In this document: positions 30,089 through 63,991 of the stretch, in pieces
How positions within the stretch are numbered: position 1 is the first letter of the stretch
Layout: each line of letters opens with the position of its first letter
Assembly: GCF_033807715.1 (NCBI RefSeq)
Contig: NC_084596.1
Span: 34,930,879 to 34,994,878 of the forward strand
DNA length: 64,000 nucleotides
Direction of reading: 5' to 3'
Source of the DNA: Cololabis saira
Taxonomy: Eukaryota; Chordata; Actinopteri; Beloniformes; Belonidae
Notes under the pieces: generated by a model
What the model saw: the letters and a program-made list of their open reading frames with translations, nothing else
What the model was told of the DNA's origin: nothing
Database searches by the model: none
Program-made: the position numbers and the translations under genes

Positions 30089-30950
30089 GCTGGTAGGAGC
30101 TGAAGTACGGGGACTACAGGGTTTCCATCATGAACCTGCCAGAGGCAGCTCCTCTTGTTCTTCTTCTGGTGTCTGGGCAGTCTTCGTCCTCTGCAGCTTC
30201 ACACCATCCTCCTTCTGCTGTGTACCTCTTGTGTTTGGGGAACTTTCAGAGAACTTTCCATGAGTCAAAGCTGCCACTGGTTGGCTTTAAAAAGCAGCTC
30301 TGTTTCTTTTTGCTGCCTCTCTTCTCTTTTCCAGCTCTTCTTCTCGTCTTTCAGCTGTGGTTTGTCCTGCGTCCTCCTCGGTGTGGATGTTTCTGCCCTG
30401 CTAACTCGGCTTTTATCTGGTTCCCCTCAGCCCCTCCCCTTCTCCTTCTCCTCCTCCTCCTTCTTCTCTATCTCTGTCTGATCTGAGGCCGTCACTCTGT
30501 CTTTCTGCACTCGTCTCCCCAGCGTCTGTCTGTCTGTCTCTATCTTTCCTCTCATCATTTGTCTTTCATTGCCTGCAGACTTACTTTCTCTGTCGCCCTG
30601 CCTTCCCCACCTCTTCCTCTTTGAACTTGTTTCCTTTTACTTTTTTTCAATAAAGTTTATGAAGCCTTTTCTGTTTTTGTTTTGTTAGGATTCCTGAAAA
30701 CTTTCCTGTTTGTAAAATATCAAAATAATTAAAGAGGCATTTTTTTTAGAGAACTTTTAGGACTCATTAAGTCAGGTTTAAACTGCTGTAAGTTCTGTTT
30801 GAGGGCCTTTGTTCTGCAGAACGTCAGACCATAGACTACATAAAAAGACCTGGCTAAACCCTCTGTCCTGTCACAACAGTGGTTTCAGCTCAGACAGTAA
30901 AAAACAAGTAGGAACAGCATTGTGGTGCTCAGGAAGGAGATGCTTCTGTG
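30089..30950. other. Region upstream of the erfe start codon
   Basis: This should contain the erfe 5' untranslated region and promoter, read to the left. No TATA or initiator element was convincing. It is pyrimidine-rich on the plus strand (CTCCTTCTCCTCCTCC near 30440-30470). Confidence 0.4.
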
Positions 30951-30959
30951 TCCCAGAGG

Positions 30960-31700
30960 TTCAACTGAACCCCATATCTTGTAAGAATAATGCTAAACCA
31001 TGACGAGAACATGTTTTTCCACTAAAACATCTTCTGAACTGACAGGAGCTGAACGCTTATGGAGAAAGACACAGCCAGAAACAGAAAGACACAGTCAGGA
31101 GTTTTCTGGAGTTATGCCATACCAAACAGAAAGATGTCAGATCACAGTTTACAGCTGCATATGGAGACAAAGATCTACATTTCTGGAGGAGTGTCCTATG
31201 GTCTGATGAGACCAAAATTGAACTGTTTAGTTATACTGATCATTGTTATAATTGGAGGAGAAAAGAAGAGGCTTAGAGGTCTCAGAACACAGTCCCAACT
31301 GTGAAGCATGGAAGCAGTGGCATCATGATATGGGAGCACTTTTCTGCAGAAGGAACTGGTGCAGTTATGAACAGCCATGACCCCAAACTGACCCTCAGAA
31401 TAGTTTCAAAGTCCTAAAGACTACAAAGTGAAGGAATTGGATTGATCGTCATAAAGATCTGATCTATGTACACATTTTCTGCTGGAGACAGATAAGGGGG
31501 AGCACAGAAAAGGCAGGTTTGAAAAAGAAGACTCACAAACTGGACTCAACATTTCTGTCAGGAGGAATGAATCAAAGTACCAGTAAGATACTAAAGAAGG
31601 TTTAACAGGATTTACCTGGAGGTTCTACCAAATGTAACCAAGGATACGTCATCGGACTTTAAGAAAAGATTCTCCAGAAAACTCATATAAGAGCCAAAAA
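30960..31700 (+). mobile_element. Degenerate Tc1-like transposon
   Basis: Broken reading frames preserve the Tc1 transposase blocks WSDETKIELF-like (about 31198-31230), WRRK, HGSSGIM and FSAEGTGAVM (31300-31370). Frameshifts separate the blocks. It lies between erfe and the mitofusin gene. Confidence 0.65.
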
Positions 31701-31791
31701 ATCATAACTGACCGAAACAAAGGTTTTCCTTCATACTAACAGAAGGAAAAAAGTGCGTTTGTGCGTTTGTGTGTGCGTTTGTGTGTGTGCG

Positions 31792-31911
<120 letters not shown>

Positions 31912-32269
31912 ATCCCATTCCTCTATAAACAGAAAGCATTCTGCAGAGCTGGTCTCAGCTCAGCGCAGTCATGACGACAGACTGATGTAATAACTCTGTG
32001 GTGGGTGTGAGGCTCTATCAGCGTCCGTCAGATTCACAGGAAACCGCGGCTCTTTCATCATCCGGTATGTGTGCAGGCCACGCCCACTTTATCTGAAGGG
32101 CAGCAGGGCGTGTCCCTGAGCCTGGCCCGCATGTGCTCTGTTACACATTTACAAAATCAATTTCCTTTTCATTGAAACTCATCTAAACGTCCCTGTAGTG
32201 ATGCTGCTATAGGTCTACACTGCTGGGGGACCTCCCATGATGCACTCGGATCCTTCCTCACTGATATAG

Positions 32270-33535
32270 GAGGGTTCAGTACTAGGGCCAATCTTGTTTA
32301 GTTTATACATGCAGCCATTGGGAAGTATAATCCAGAATCACGGCATACACTTTCATTGCTATGCTGACGATACGCAGCTCTATTTGTCTATGAAGCCGGA
32401 TGAAACAGAACCGTAGGGACATCAAGGACTGGATGTCCAGAAATGTCTTGCTTCTTAATTCAGATAAAACAGAGGTTATCATTCTTGGTCCAGAGCATCT
32501 TAGGAAGGGAGTAGATGGTGTTGCGATGGCTTCCAGTGCAACTGTGAGAAACCTTGGTGTTGTTTTCGATCAGGATTTGTCGTTTAAACCATATGTTAAT
32601 CAGGTTTGTAAAATAGCGTTTTTCCATCTCCGTAATATTGCAAAAATTAGGAAAATCCTCTCGCAGAGTGATGCAGAAAAACTAGTTCAGGCGTTTGTAT
32701 CTTCTAGACTAGATTACTGTAATGTGCTATTAGCAGGATGTCCAAGTAATTTGCTAAATAGGCTCCAGCTGATCCAGAATGCAGCAGCGCGAGTGCTGAC
32801 AGGAATCAGCAGGAGAGACCACGTCTCTCCAGTGTTAGCGTCGCTCTATTGGCTACCTGTAAAATTCAGAATCCAATTTAAAATTTTATTACTTGCATAT
32901 AAAGCCCAAAACGGCTTAGCTCCGCATTATTTACAAGACCCGATAGTGCCTTATGTTCCTGTCAGAGCTCTCCGTTCTCAGAGTGCAGGTTTACTCGTAG
33001 TTCCTAGAGTATCCAAATGTAGATTTGGAGGACGGGTCTTCTGCTATCAGGCACCATTACTATGGAACCAACTTCCAATCTGGGTTAAGGAGGCTGACAC
33101 CACCTCCACCTTTAAAACTAAACTTAAAACATTTCTGTTTAGTAAAGCCTATAGTTAGTGTTTAGTAAACCTCTAGCTGGTGTTGGTAAATCTCTAGGTA
33201 GTGTAAACTCTAGTGTGTTAGAGTCAGTAGTCATAGTTGTACCTATAGAACAAGACTATAATAGTTAGTCTCAAATATAGCTTTGTGGTAGATATAGGCT
33301 GCTATAGGCTTATGCTGCAGGGGGGCACCGACATGATCCACTGGGCGGTGCCTCTCACCCTTCTTCTCCTCTCCTTTTCCCTTCCTCTCTTCTCCATTTC
33401 CATTTTTATTTATTATAAATATCTCATAGCTATCGTTTTTGTCCATTGCTCCTGTAGTTTCTTGTGCTGGCCCCCCTTTTTTCTCCTTTGTGCATGTTTG
33501 CAGGCCGCGTTCTGGCGTTCTTCAGCGAAAGTCTT
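32270..33535 (+). mobile_element. L2-like LINE, reverse transcriptase C-terminal part
   Basis: The YADD catalytic box ([11 protein letters not shown]) lies at about 32355-32390, but a frame break separates it from the 252-codon open frame 32400-33158. That frame has the L2/CR1 signature blocks DWMSRNVLLLNSDKTEV, NLGVVFDQDLSF, SRLDYCNVLLAG, LQLIQNAAARVLTG and ASLYWLPV. It ends in a stop after FLFSKAYS, followed by a 3' untranslated segment. It is 5'-truncated and inactive. Confidence 0.85.
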
Positions 33536-35285
33536 TCCATCATCACCTGCTCATCACTCATCATTAAGCTACAAAGCCTGATGAAGCACTATGGATGTAG
33601 ACTCTCATTTTTTTGTGACGCTGCCTACAACCCAAATTTGCTCGTTATTAAATGCAGGATTTCCGCTACATGTCAATGACCGTGCTGCCCCATCACTCCT
33701 AAATAAAAGCCAGCTTGCCTTCATAATTAATACCTTTTTTGTATAAATGATATTGTATGATAGGATCCATATAAACATAAAGTCTATATTTGCGCACATT
33801 CACGGACCATAGTTATGACATTTTCTACCTATTCTGGCAGCAGAATTTTCACAGCTGGGATTTTGTGCTGTTCTATTATTATTTTCTGGGAATGTCTTGA
33901 AAATATCATGCTGAATTAGCAGAGCCCTTCACGAGGAAGGGAAGAAATATCACTACGGACAGTTTTTTTAACCTCCCTAAAACTAGCCACCACCTTATAC
34001 CATACTAATGTAGGTAATCCAAATGTTTTAATTGGTTGGGCCAAGCATGGGGCCATCGTAATTGTGCCCTACAGCAACCTACTGAGACCTTGTTGCACAC
34101 TATGATTTCAGCAGTTCATTACTTAAATAGTGCCAGTGGACCAGCCCCATCTACAGGGGCTTTGAGAGGAATAAGCTAACTAAGCCTGTCAACATTCTGA
34201 CAAATATCTTTGACAGTGTACAATCACAAATACATAAAACAGAATTGTCTTTGTAAGAGAATCGGTCTTCATATAATTACATCTGCAATAAGAACAGATT
34301 CTGTTGTATCGCCTCTAAGGCACCACAGCGACATCTGGTGGGGACTGGCTCTACTGGCCCCAAATACACCCTCATTTAATTCCAGACACTCTTAGTTCTA
34401 GAACCTTCATTTAGTTCTAGATTGATTGTTTAGTTCCAGGATCCTCAGTACGTTCCAGAACTGTTTTTATTTCCAGGGCCGTTGTTTTTCCAAGATATCA
34501 CCACTAGTGACTGAATGATCGTACGTACAACATAAAGTTAATGAAAATATGGTATAATATTTATCTATAATTTACTGAAATACTATTTTTTCGTACAAAT
34601 ACCTATTATTAAATTTGAAAAAATTTGCTCAGTTTATCATTTAAAAGATTTTTTGAATCATCTTGTTCCTTTAATAAATAGAAATAAGAAATGTGCAGTC
34701 AAACTCAAGACTACTGTGTTGTACTTTTAGCCCTTTAATTTAACTAGATGGTTTCCTAAAAAAACAGGATACTGATGAAAAGGAATTTAAATCATGACAG
34801 TTATATTACAAGCCACCCATCAATATGATTTTACTTGAAATAAAATGAATATTACAAGATTATTCCTACTATTAACCATATGAATATACTCCACATGAAC
34901 AAAAGTGGTTAGACACGTGACCATTCAAGCACCAGGGACCCTAACTATGATGAATTCAAAAACTAGTTGGTCCTCTTCTGCAGATTTACTGTACCAGCTT
35001 CCACTCTTCCTGGAAGTCTTTCCAGCAGACTCTATAATGTTTCTGTGGGAATTTGTTTCCATTCTTCTTGTAGCGTACACTTATTGGTTCAGTCTCTGAT
35101 GTTGGACCGGAAGTTCTGAATGACAATCTTTGTTCCAATTCATCCAAAAGGTGGTGGATGGGGTTGAAGTCAGGACAGGAGTCAGGTCAGGAGTCAGTCC
35201 AACTGTTCCACATTGGGTTTGTGTAACCAGATCTTAATAATTGTTGCTCTGCAGGTAACTGCCCTGAAACACTCCACCTCTCTTC
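33536..35285. other. Intergenic, no gene recognised
   Basis: A short phrase near 35140-35190 (GGTGGATGGGGTTGAAGTCAGG) resembles a piece common in fish Tc1 relics. Otherwise nothing was assigned. Confidence 0.4.
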
Positions 35286-35880
35286 ACTCCCCTTTGCCCT
35301 GACTTCAAGACCTGTGTCTCGCAACAACAGCACTAAAAACCCTTTTGCAATTTCTTATCTGTGTGAAGTGGGGTTTTCTGCAGTGATAACCAAAACGAAA
35401 TTACGAAGCAAACCGGACCTAAGCAACACATTTTAGGTTTCACTGTCTCCCATTACTCCTAGATGGGACCGTCTCTCGTTGCAGAATAACAGGCTCAGGG
35501 CTCCCATTGATTCAGCGCATCTGCGAGGAGTATTTTCGTGCACTTTTTGTTTTTGTGGTGTGCCTTATTTTTAATGCACGCTTTAATGTTACCATAGCGA
35601 CCAGAGTGTTGGGGCAGAAAGGATGTCACCGATGTTCTGTTGTTGACGCGATGTTACGAGGACGCTGCTAATTAAGTTGCACATGAATGCAGTGTGGGTT
35701 TATGTTTATTATTATACATAGAAAATACTATCGTTTTTATGCCGTTTGTATCATTTAATTTTGTTGTATTTATCTGCTACATCTTTTACACCTCGGTCCA
35801 TGAAAATATTGTCTGATTTTAAACAGGTCTGTTGGTGCAAAAAGGTTGAGGCCCATTGGTCTAGATAGAGACTAGGGGGG
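35286..35880 (+). pseudogene. 3' end of a hAT (Charlie-like) transposase
   Basis: A decayed frame holds the C-terminal dimerisation-domain pattern of hAT transposases (AISYLCEVGFSAV, then TKTKLRSKPDL, then SLSPITPRWDRL). Stops follow. The right end near 35850 (GGTTGAGGCCCATTGG) resembles a hAT terminus. The 5' part of the element was not found. Confidence 0.6.
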
Positions 35881-35894
35881 TTCAGAGTTACCAT

Positions 35895-36526
35895 CAGTAC
35901 TCCAGTTGAGGGGGGATGAGGGGGGATGAGGGGGGATGGCATCCCCCCTGAAATAAAAATGGTCAAAATCATCCCCCCAGTAAAACTTCCATTCCCCCTT
36001 TCCATCCCTTATGTCATTTCATCAATGAATGTGATTTTACTGCTATTTCAACATTTAGAGTAATCACCAGAAAAATAACACCAGAAAAATAACTTATTTG
36101 ACAATTTTCACCTGATTTATCTTCTCATTACAAGCAAAGATTGGTAGATTTTTCTACTTATTTTAAGTGAAAATCTACTTGAAACAGGTGAAAATTGTTG
36201 TTTTTTCCAGTGATGAGTCTTGTTTTATATGTAATGAGATTTTTTTACTAAAAAGAGACATTTTAATTTGAAAAAAGGATATTGATATTGATAAGTTCAG
36301 AAAACTGTTTTTTATTGTTGTGTTTTGATGTATTTGATGTAAGCCCAGTGGATATTTAAAGCTTACAGAAGGCTGCATTTAACTGCTGCTATGTCATTCC
36401 TGCAGTATTTCTGCAGTGCTATTATTTGTAATATATTATATTATTTGTAATAAGCACAAATTATCTGTCCCCATATGATAAAATCCTCCATCCCCCCTGA
36501 TTTTCTTTTTTACAACTCGAGTACTG
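35895..36526. mobile_element. hAT MITE (632 bp)
   Basis: The ends CAGTACTCCAGTTG and the inverted CAACTCGAGTACTG enclose GGGGGGATGAGG repeats on the left and CATCCCCCCTGA on the right. The flanks GTTACCAT (35887-35894) and GGTACCAT (36527-36534) match in 7 of 8 bases and fit nTnnnnAn. Confidence 0.75.
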
Positions 36527-36534
36527 GGTACCAT

Positions 36535-36915
36535 GGACCAGTGGTCTAGATAAGAGGGGGGTTAATAGTGACATAGTGAGTGTGTGTTGGTGGAGGTCCA
36601 GGGGAAATCTCTCTCTGTCTCTCTCTCCCTCTCAGAAAAACACACACTTGTGGGCGTGACAGGTGACTGCAGGTCTAAGTCCTGCTAAGAGGATCAGAAT
36701 GCTCTCTGTCATGCACACACACACACGTACCTACACACACCCACACACACAGTGTGTCTCAGTAAGCAGATCTCCGAGGATCACTGAAGACATCGTCTGT
36801 GGGCTGAACAGAGGGATGACTGGAGCTGATTTCACAAAAACTGAAAACTCAGCTGACCCCTGACCCCAGACGATACACACTTCTGCTGCCAGTGTGTGTG
36901 TGTGTCTGTTCTCAG
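36535..36915. other. Region just upstream of the first coding exon of mitofusin
   Basis: Contains CA-rich patches (about 36710-36750) and a TGTGTGTGTGTCTGTTCTCAG that reads as a splice acceptor ending at 36915. If so, the promoter and a non-coding first exon lie further left and were not identified. Confidence 0.45.
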
Positions 36916-36917
36916 TC

Positions 36918-55311
<18,394 letters not shown>

Positions 55312-55929
55312 AGAAGAACTGCTGCAGTCCTCTGGGTCGTCAGTGATGTTACCCTCCAGCCTGTCTACATGTTTGACTGCTTGTCATTCAGCAGACATGT
55401 CAGGGACTCAGGACACCATATTGGACTTGACACCACACCTGCAGCTATCAGTTGATGTGGTACAAGTTGGTCAGCTACAATGTCAAGGAGCCATTTATTT
55501 CATTCAGACTCAAGATGGACTTCTCCAGAAACAGTCAAGTGTTTCCGTCAAGAGGCTGAAAACACATTTTTCAGGATTCTGGATAGCACCATTAATAATT
55601 TGTAATTTATTCATTTATTCATATATGAAAAACAAACCAAACAGGACGACAAGTTGGTCAGTGAATCACTGACCAACTTCATTGTATTTAGAAAGTACAA
55701 GAACAACTTGAATTTGATGTGGTAGCACACTCAGAAAAGGTTGTTGTGAGATTTTGTTTGCCATTGAGTTACATCGCCTTCCTTTATGTCATCATGTGTC
55801 TCACAAACTCCCAGAATACACATCCAAGTCAGTGGCTCCGTCACACTTATGCGGGTCAGCCATAAATGTAGGTTTAAACCGGGAACAGAAGTTGTTTTTG
55901 TGCTAGTGTTGTTCAGGTTAATGATGCTG

Positions 55930-55983
<54 letters not shown>

Positions 55984-56160
55984 TTTGAGAAACAAAAACT
56001 CAGTCCTCTGTTTATGCCAGGCTGCTGGAGTTGTATCGTCAGCTGTGGTCTATTCCTCGTATCGATGTGAAGAGACACAGAGACAAACCAAACTCTGAAG
56101 GTTAAACTGGACTTTTCTTGACGTTACCAAGTGAAAATAAATCTTTCAGATGTGAATAAT
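55312..56160 (+). other. Mitofusin 3' untranslated region with poly-A signal
   Basis: Sequence after the TGA has no splice-like coding continuation. AATAAA at 56136-56141 is the best polyadenylation signal. A (TG)n tract (55935-55981) lies within it. Confidence 0.6.
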
Positions 56161-57330
56161 GTCTCTTCTGTTTGTGTTTGTTTTGCAACATATTTCAGAA
56201 AAATTGTAACACTTAAGTTTTTACAGTTTTTAACCTCTTCCATTCCCTCTCGTAGCATTTAGGTTTTCAACTCTGGATAAGCTTCTTCGCTCTAATTCTT
56301 CATGCAACCCTGTCTTAACAGCATCAGGATGTTGTCTCATTTATGGGGACAGGACTGCAGAACAGGCCAGTCCAGGAGCTATACCCTCTTTTGCCATGTC
56401 TTTAAGATCCATCCATCCATCCATCCATCCATCCATCCATCCATCCATCCATCCATCCATCCATCCATCCATCCATCCATCCATCCATCTCTGATCTGGG
56501 ATTGGTTGTACAGCAGTGTAATCAGAGTTAGACCCTCTTGGGTTTTTTTGGTGCTTATGGGCTTATAGGAGGGATGCCTTTTTGGGCAGTTTAGGCACAA
56601 ATTGGGTGTTGTTCCATATACAGTAAAGATGATGAAATGCTTTAAAACTATGAAATTTGCCGGCTAAGGCATAGAGGCACGGGATTGGTGTCTTTAGGGA
56701 CACTTGATTTGCCAATTGGGAAGTGTAAGGCCGATTTGGGGGGCAGTTGGGACTTAGTGCTCCAATCTGGAATATGTATTTTTAGTCTTTTAGTTTTCTC
56801 CAAAAGTCCCAGACATCCTCAAACATTCGGTTCCATGCACCGTCTTTTGGCCATTTTTGGTATTTGGCCAGTTGGGAACACAGACTGGGATTTTGAAAAT
56901 GTATTTCTCTGAAGCTGTGGGTGGATCATTGCTGTAGGTCCCTGTTGAATTGTCATCAGAAGCAGGGATTTTTTTGTTGTCCCAGCATAGCCCAAATGAT
57001 ATTATTCTGGCTTCTGTTTGAGAGGAGCGAGACAAGAGGTCTTTTATGGCATGGAGGTGTAATTTAATTACACTGTCATACTTACTGAACTGTGGTGACT
57101 ACTCAAAAAACAAAACTTGTCACTGCTGTTGGTGGTTTGGGAATGTTTGTTCTTGACTCGACTCCAGAGTGAATAAAAAGGAAAGGTTGCAAAAGTAATA
57201 TCTTTGGGTGAGGTTCCTGTTTATTTGAACAAAAAGGTAAATTGACAGAACAAAAAGGGTTTCTATTGTCTCTCTGGCTGCCGTGTGTCTCTGTGTGTGT
57301 CTCCCACCACCACTCAACTCAAACTAATCA
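56161..57330. other. Intergenic between mitofusin and tubulin, left part
   Basis: Contains a (CCAT)n microsatellite at 56407-56489 (about 20 units). No gene recognised. Confidence 0.5.
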
Positions 57331-57399
57331 ACATTTCTGATCAACAGCAGCTGGGGCAAGGGTTGGGGTAAAAGAAAGTAACTGAGGTCATACTGCACC

Positions 57400-57665
57400 C
57401 TAGTGGAAAAGCAAATACCTGCACAACATAATAAATGGCTCCTACAAACCCTTTAATTTTAGCAATGTTTTCAGGTGGTTCAGATTTAGTGATAAACTTT
57501 AGATGGCTGTTGAAGTTCAGGTCTGAGTCAATAATTACACCAAGATTTTTGGCTTGATTTGTAGCTGTCAATGACATGGAGCCAAGGTGATCGCTGATCT
57601 TTTCCCTTTCATTTTTAGGGCCAAAAAGGATCACCTCTGTCTTTTCTGCATTTAGCTGGAGAAAA
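57400..57665 (-). pseudogene. LINE reverse transcriptase fragment
   Basis: A minus-strand frame reads AEVILFGPKNEREK, then NLGVIIDSDLNFNSHLKFI and ENIAKIKG, i.e. the same block as NLGVVFDQDLSF in the L2-like copy at 32400 but from a different, older family. Truncated at both ends. Confidence 0.7.
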
Positions 57666-57699
57666 TCCTGGCCCAGTGCTGATGCAGAAAAGCTCTGCT

Positions 57700-58480
57700 G
57701 AGGTTATAAAACCAATTAAATTGACTCTAGATACAAGCATGGCAGTAAAGGGAAACTTGTTTTAAGATTAAAGACACAACATACTTGACTTTTCCTTGTA
57801 AATTATGAACATGTTTGCTGATCACAAAGCTGAAAAGCACAAATAGACTGAAAAAAGACAAAGAACCCTCCTTTGTGGCATTTACTGATTTATTTATCTT
57901 AATCTATTTGTCTCACTTTGCTACGTTCCTTCAGCTTGAGCTACAGTTTTGCCACAGTCACAATGATAAAACACAAATACTATTTTTTATCATTAGATGG
58001 CAGAATATTCTTATTTTAACGATTTAAGAGAAGAAGAAACATTTTTTTCGCGTCGACAGCATCGTCACATTAGCTTCGGACAAAAAGATTTTTATGACTA
58101 AGTTTGAGAGACAAGGATGTATAAACATTCTCAGATATATACCACATATTTTAATATGTAAACGTAGGAAATCTGATAATTTATGTATCAAGGAATATTT
58201 TTAACCACAAAATACATTTGTAGGTATTTTATTTTGAAGCCTGTAACCGGAAGTGTGTTTAGTTGTAAAACTAGACTTAACTGTTAAACTGTTAACAGAT
58301 GAAAGGCTGTGTGGGTTTAAATACGGCAACAACTTAAAACGAAAGATATTATAAATCAACAATGTGTCTCTTTGTTTCATGCTGCAGCAACCAGGGAACT
58401 ACGAAGCTGTTTGTTAGAGCAGTGTAAATGTAACTAAGTATAAGTAACTAACGTGTAACTAACGTAATGCAATTAACGGC
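57700..58480. other. Intergenic upstream of the tubulin promoter
   Basis: AT-rich sequence. No gene or transposon recognised. Confidence 0.45.
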
Positions 58481-58489
58481 AAAGAAACA

Positions 58490-58562
58490 GCGACCAATCA
58501 GGTGAAAGAACGAACTTCCGGTTGTTGGCGAGTATAAATATCTCCGCCCAACGGTTCAGTCA
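58490..58562 (+). promoter_or_regulatory. Alpha-tubulin core promoter
   Basis: A CCAAT box (58494-58498, in CGACCAATCAGG) and a TATA box TATAAATA (58533-58540) are spaced about 35 bp apart. Transcription would start near 58562-58570, giving a roughly 80-base 5' leader before the ATG at 58647. The arrangement suits a strongly expressed tubulin gene. Confidence 0.7.
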
Positions 58563-58646
58563 CAGTTGTGTTTGAGACGCTTTAACATCTGTCTGCGTAG
58601 CGAAACTTTTATCTACTTGCCTTTTTTCCACCTTAATACAGCAAAC

Positions 58647-61857
<3,211 letters not shown>

Positions 61858-62095
61858 GACGTAAGCGGCAGCGTCGGAAAGGAGGACGGAAGAGGAGAAT
61901 TAGATCCTTGAACATCCGTCAGCCAGTTCTCAAGTTTTGTGTTCATGACGGAAATGCAGTTGATGTTTGTTTCTGTTCATGACGGAAATGCAGTTGATAT
62001 TTGTTTATGTTCATGACGGAAATGCAGTTGATATTTGTTTGTTTGAGTTTGGAATCTGAAATGTGTTAAGTCTGTAAATCTAGATTAAAGTGAAT
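61858..62095 (+). other. Alpha-tubulin 3' untranslated region with 34-bp triplicate
   Basis: Three tandem copies of a 34-bp unit beginning GTTCATGACGGAAATGCAGT lie at 61941-61974, 61975-62008 and 62009-62042, differing at two or three positions. An ATTAAA at 62084-62089 is a plausible poly-A signal. Confidence 0.75.
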
Positions 62096-62390
62096 TTGTC
62101 AATGTTTCACTTTTAAGCTCATTCCTGCAAGTGCTGAAATGCTACCGTTTCATAATAGCAGCTTTTAGGGGGGGGTCTGACACTTGACTCCACCCTCTCT
62201 GTAGGCTCTTAGATCAGTGTCATATTAAACTAAACTCACTTTAGTCCCCCTTTAAAATCTGAAATCAGTTAACCTTTCACTGATTTCTGCTGCAGATCTA
62301 ACTGTAACTTTCACATTGGATTAATGACGGCAGAAATACACACTTTTGTGAAAGATTTACCATTTTATGAAGTGGGAATTTATTTTTTTC

Positions 62391-62427
62391 ATTGGTGTTC
62401 ACCTCGTCAGCACAAACTCAAACTGTC
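62391..62427 (-). pseudogene. Possible remnant of the PTPRN terminal exon
   Basis: On the minus strand a good acceptor (TTCTCCTTTCCAG) at 62428 is followed by GACAGTTTGAGTTTGTGCTG, which in one frame reads QFEFVLT, as in the last exon of PTPRN-type proteins (DQFEFALTAV...). After LT the match is lost: about 13 bases appear deleted before a GAGGTGAAC that would encode EVN. Read together with 63920-63991 it suggests a decayed gene end. The stretch is short and the call is weak on its own. Confidence 0.4.
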
Positions 62428-63033
62428 CTGGAAAGGAGAACAAAGGTCAGCTTAATTACACTTGGATGAACCCTCAGCAGCAGCTGATGAAGCTTTTTTT
62501 CCCCTGATGGAAGACACCAAGGATGGATTCTCAACATCTGACCCACCAGGAGGTTGTTCCTCGTTTCATCTTTGCTCAAGTAATTAACACAGATCATCCT
62601 TTTTCTATTAAAAAGGCACAATAGTTCTGGTCCAAATCCAGGGTCAACCATCGACTAAAACTGGACAAACCCCCGGTGACGTCACTCAGGCTTTAAGAGT
62701 CCTTTTGAAGCCTGTTTTTCTCTTTTTGTCACTGAAGGTGCAATGTTGATAGAAACTGAGATCACCAAAATCTCAGATCATCTAAAAAATATCCAGGACG
62801 TGCAGACCTCTGAACCAGATCTAACAAGCCCACTTTAGCTCATTTACCACAGATTAAATATTTAATCCAGACAAGAGTAACACACATGAACATCCTCACA
62901 ATCACAAGCTGTTTACAGCTTTTCCTGTGAAGCAGTCAGTGCAACAGACAAAGCACAAATATGCATGGACCAGTACTGAGTTAACTTCTCACTACAAGAG
63001 TCTACACGGTACCAAAGTTGTTCATATTCATTA

Positions 63034-63415
63034 TCACCCCAACACTGAGATGTGAAGTGCAATGGAGTGTAACGTTTGACAAAAGTACTTGTCGGTGAGA
63101 CCGCGCTCCTTGTAGCCCAAAGCAGATGCTCTGCACCTGAAACTGCCACTGGGAAGCAGACAAGAGTTCTCATCATTTGTATTCAGTTTTTTTACCTTAA
63201 GACCTTCAGGTGTCGAAATGAGTGACAAACCCAAAGCATGAATTAAATCTTGTCCCATCAGAAAAAGTGGGCAATGTTTAGAAACCAAAAGGGAGTGATC
63301 CATCTCAACGCACCACATGACCAGTTGCAGAAACTGAATGAACAAACCGTCCGCTGCTTTGGCTGCAGAGGACAATCCCCTCAACACGGAGTCTGTTGCC
63401 CCTGAATCTACTTAA
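63034..63415 (-). pseudogene. Retroviral-type aspartic protease relic
   Basis: The minus-strand frame contains the aspartic protease active-site motif D-S-G-A (about 63390-63400) and, about 60 codons on, an LMGQDL-type motif that matches the LLGRDL block of retroviral/LTR-element proteases. No intact reading frame through polymerase was seen and no LTRs were found. It is an old, inactive insertion inside the putative PTPRN-like intron. Confidence 0.55.
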
Positions 63416-63419
63416 AATG

Positions 63420-63910
63420 TTATAAAGCCAATAACACCAGTAATATTTGTGGGAGCTTATGGTAAGTGGAATATGACAATGGTGAATTCACAGTTGTAGT
63501 ACCTTTTTTCATCCAGGAGAGGTCGCCAGAAAGCTTTGCAAGCAGATATTCATTGTATTATCAGTGGGGACAATGTGTGAGTCCCAGCGGAGTCTGCCAG
63601 TCCCCGCTCCTGTCTGGAAGCTCGTTCAGATATTTCTGTAGCAACACTTGAAATGAGGAGGTCTGGACAGGTTTGAACAGAGCAGACGGATACAGTGATA
63701 TTAGCATCAAAGGTTAGCATGAAAAGAGTCAGCCAAACTAAAATAGCTGAGAGAGATTTACATAAGGTGAGCAGGTTCCAGTCAGCTGCCTGATCTGTTT
63801 TTCCTGCCAAATTACAACATGGTGCAGCAAAAAATAAAAAAAAAATAATAAGGCTTACAAAAAAATAATTACTGGTTGACATAACAGGAGGGTTTGTCCA
63901 GTTGGGGGTT
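63420..63910. other. Unassigned stretch before the edge exon
   Basis: The minus-strand frame at 63550-63882 starts with a hydrophobic segment but matches no family I recognise. Nothing is called. Confidence 0.35.
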
Positions 63911-63919
63911 CAAACTCAC

Positions 63920-63991
63920 CTTAGTGCCCGATCCCAGGCCTCTGGTCTCGGACGTGCTCCAGGGTCGCAGGGATGTCCATCTCTTTCACAG
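63920..63991 (-). CDS. ptprn: PTPRN/IA-2-like penultimate exon (partial gene, apparently truncated)
   Basis: PTPRN-family proteins are receptor-like, catalytically inactive phosphatases of secretory-granule membranes. On the minus strand a clean acceptor (TTCTTGCAG at 64000-63992) and donor (AAG|GTGAGT at 63920) bound a 72-nt exon. In the frame G|CT it encodes VKEMDIPATLEHVRDQRPGI, matching the C-terminal end of the second phosphatase domain of PTPRN/PTPRN2. The family then reads MV-x-TK before the donor; here the corresponding bases (ATCGGGCACTAAG) are two short, shift frame and give GH and a TAA stop. Upstream exons lie beyond the window. Either a pseudogene, a shortened paralogue or a sequence error. 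Close linkage to alpha-tubulin supports ptprn. Confidence 0.62.
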
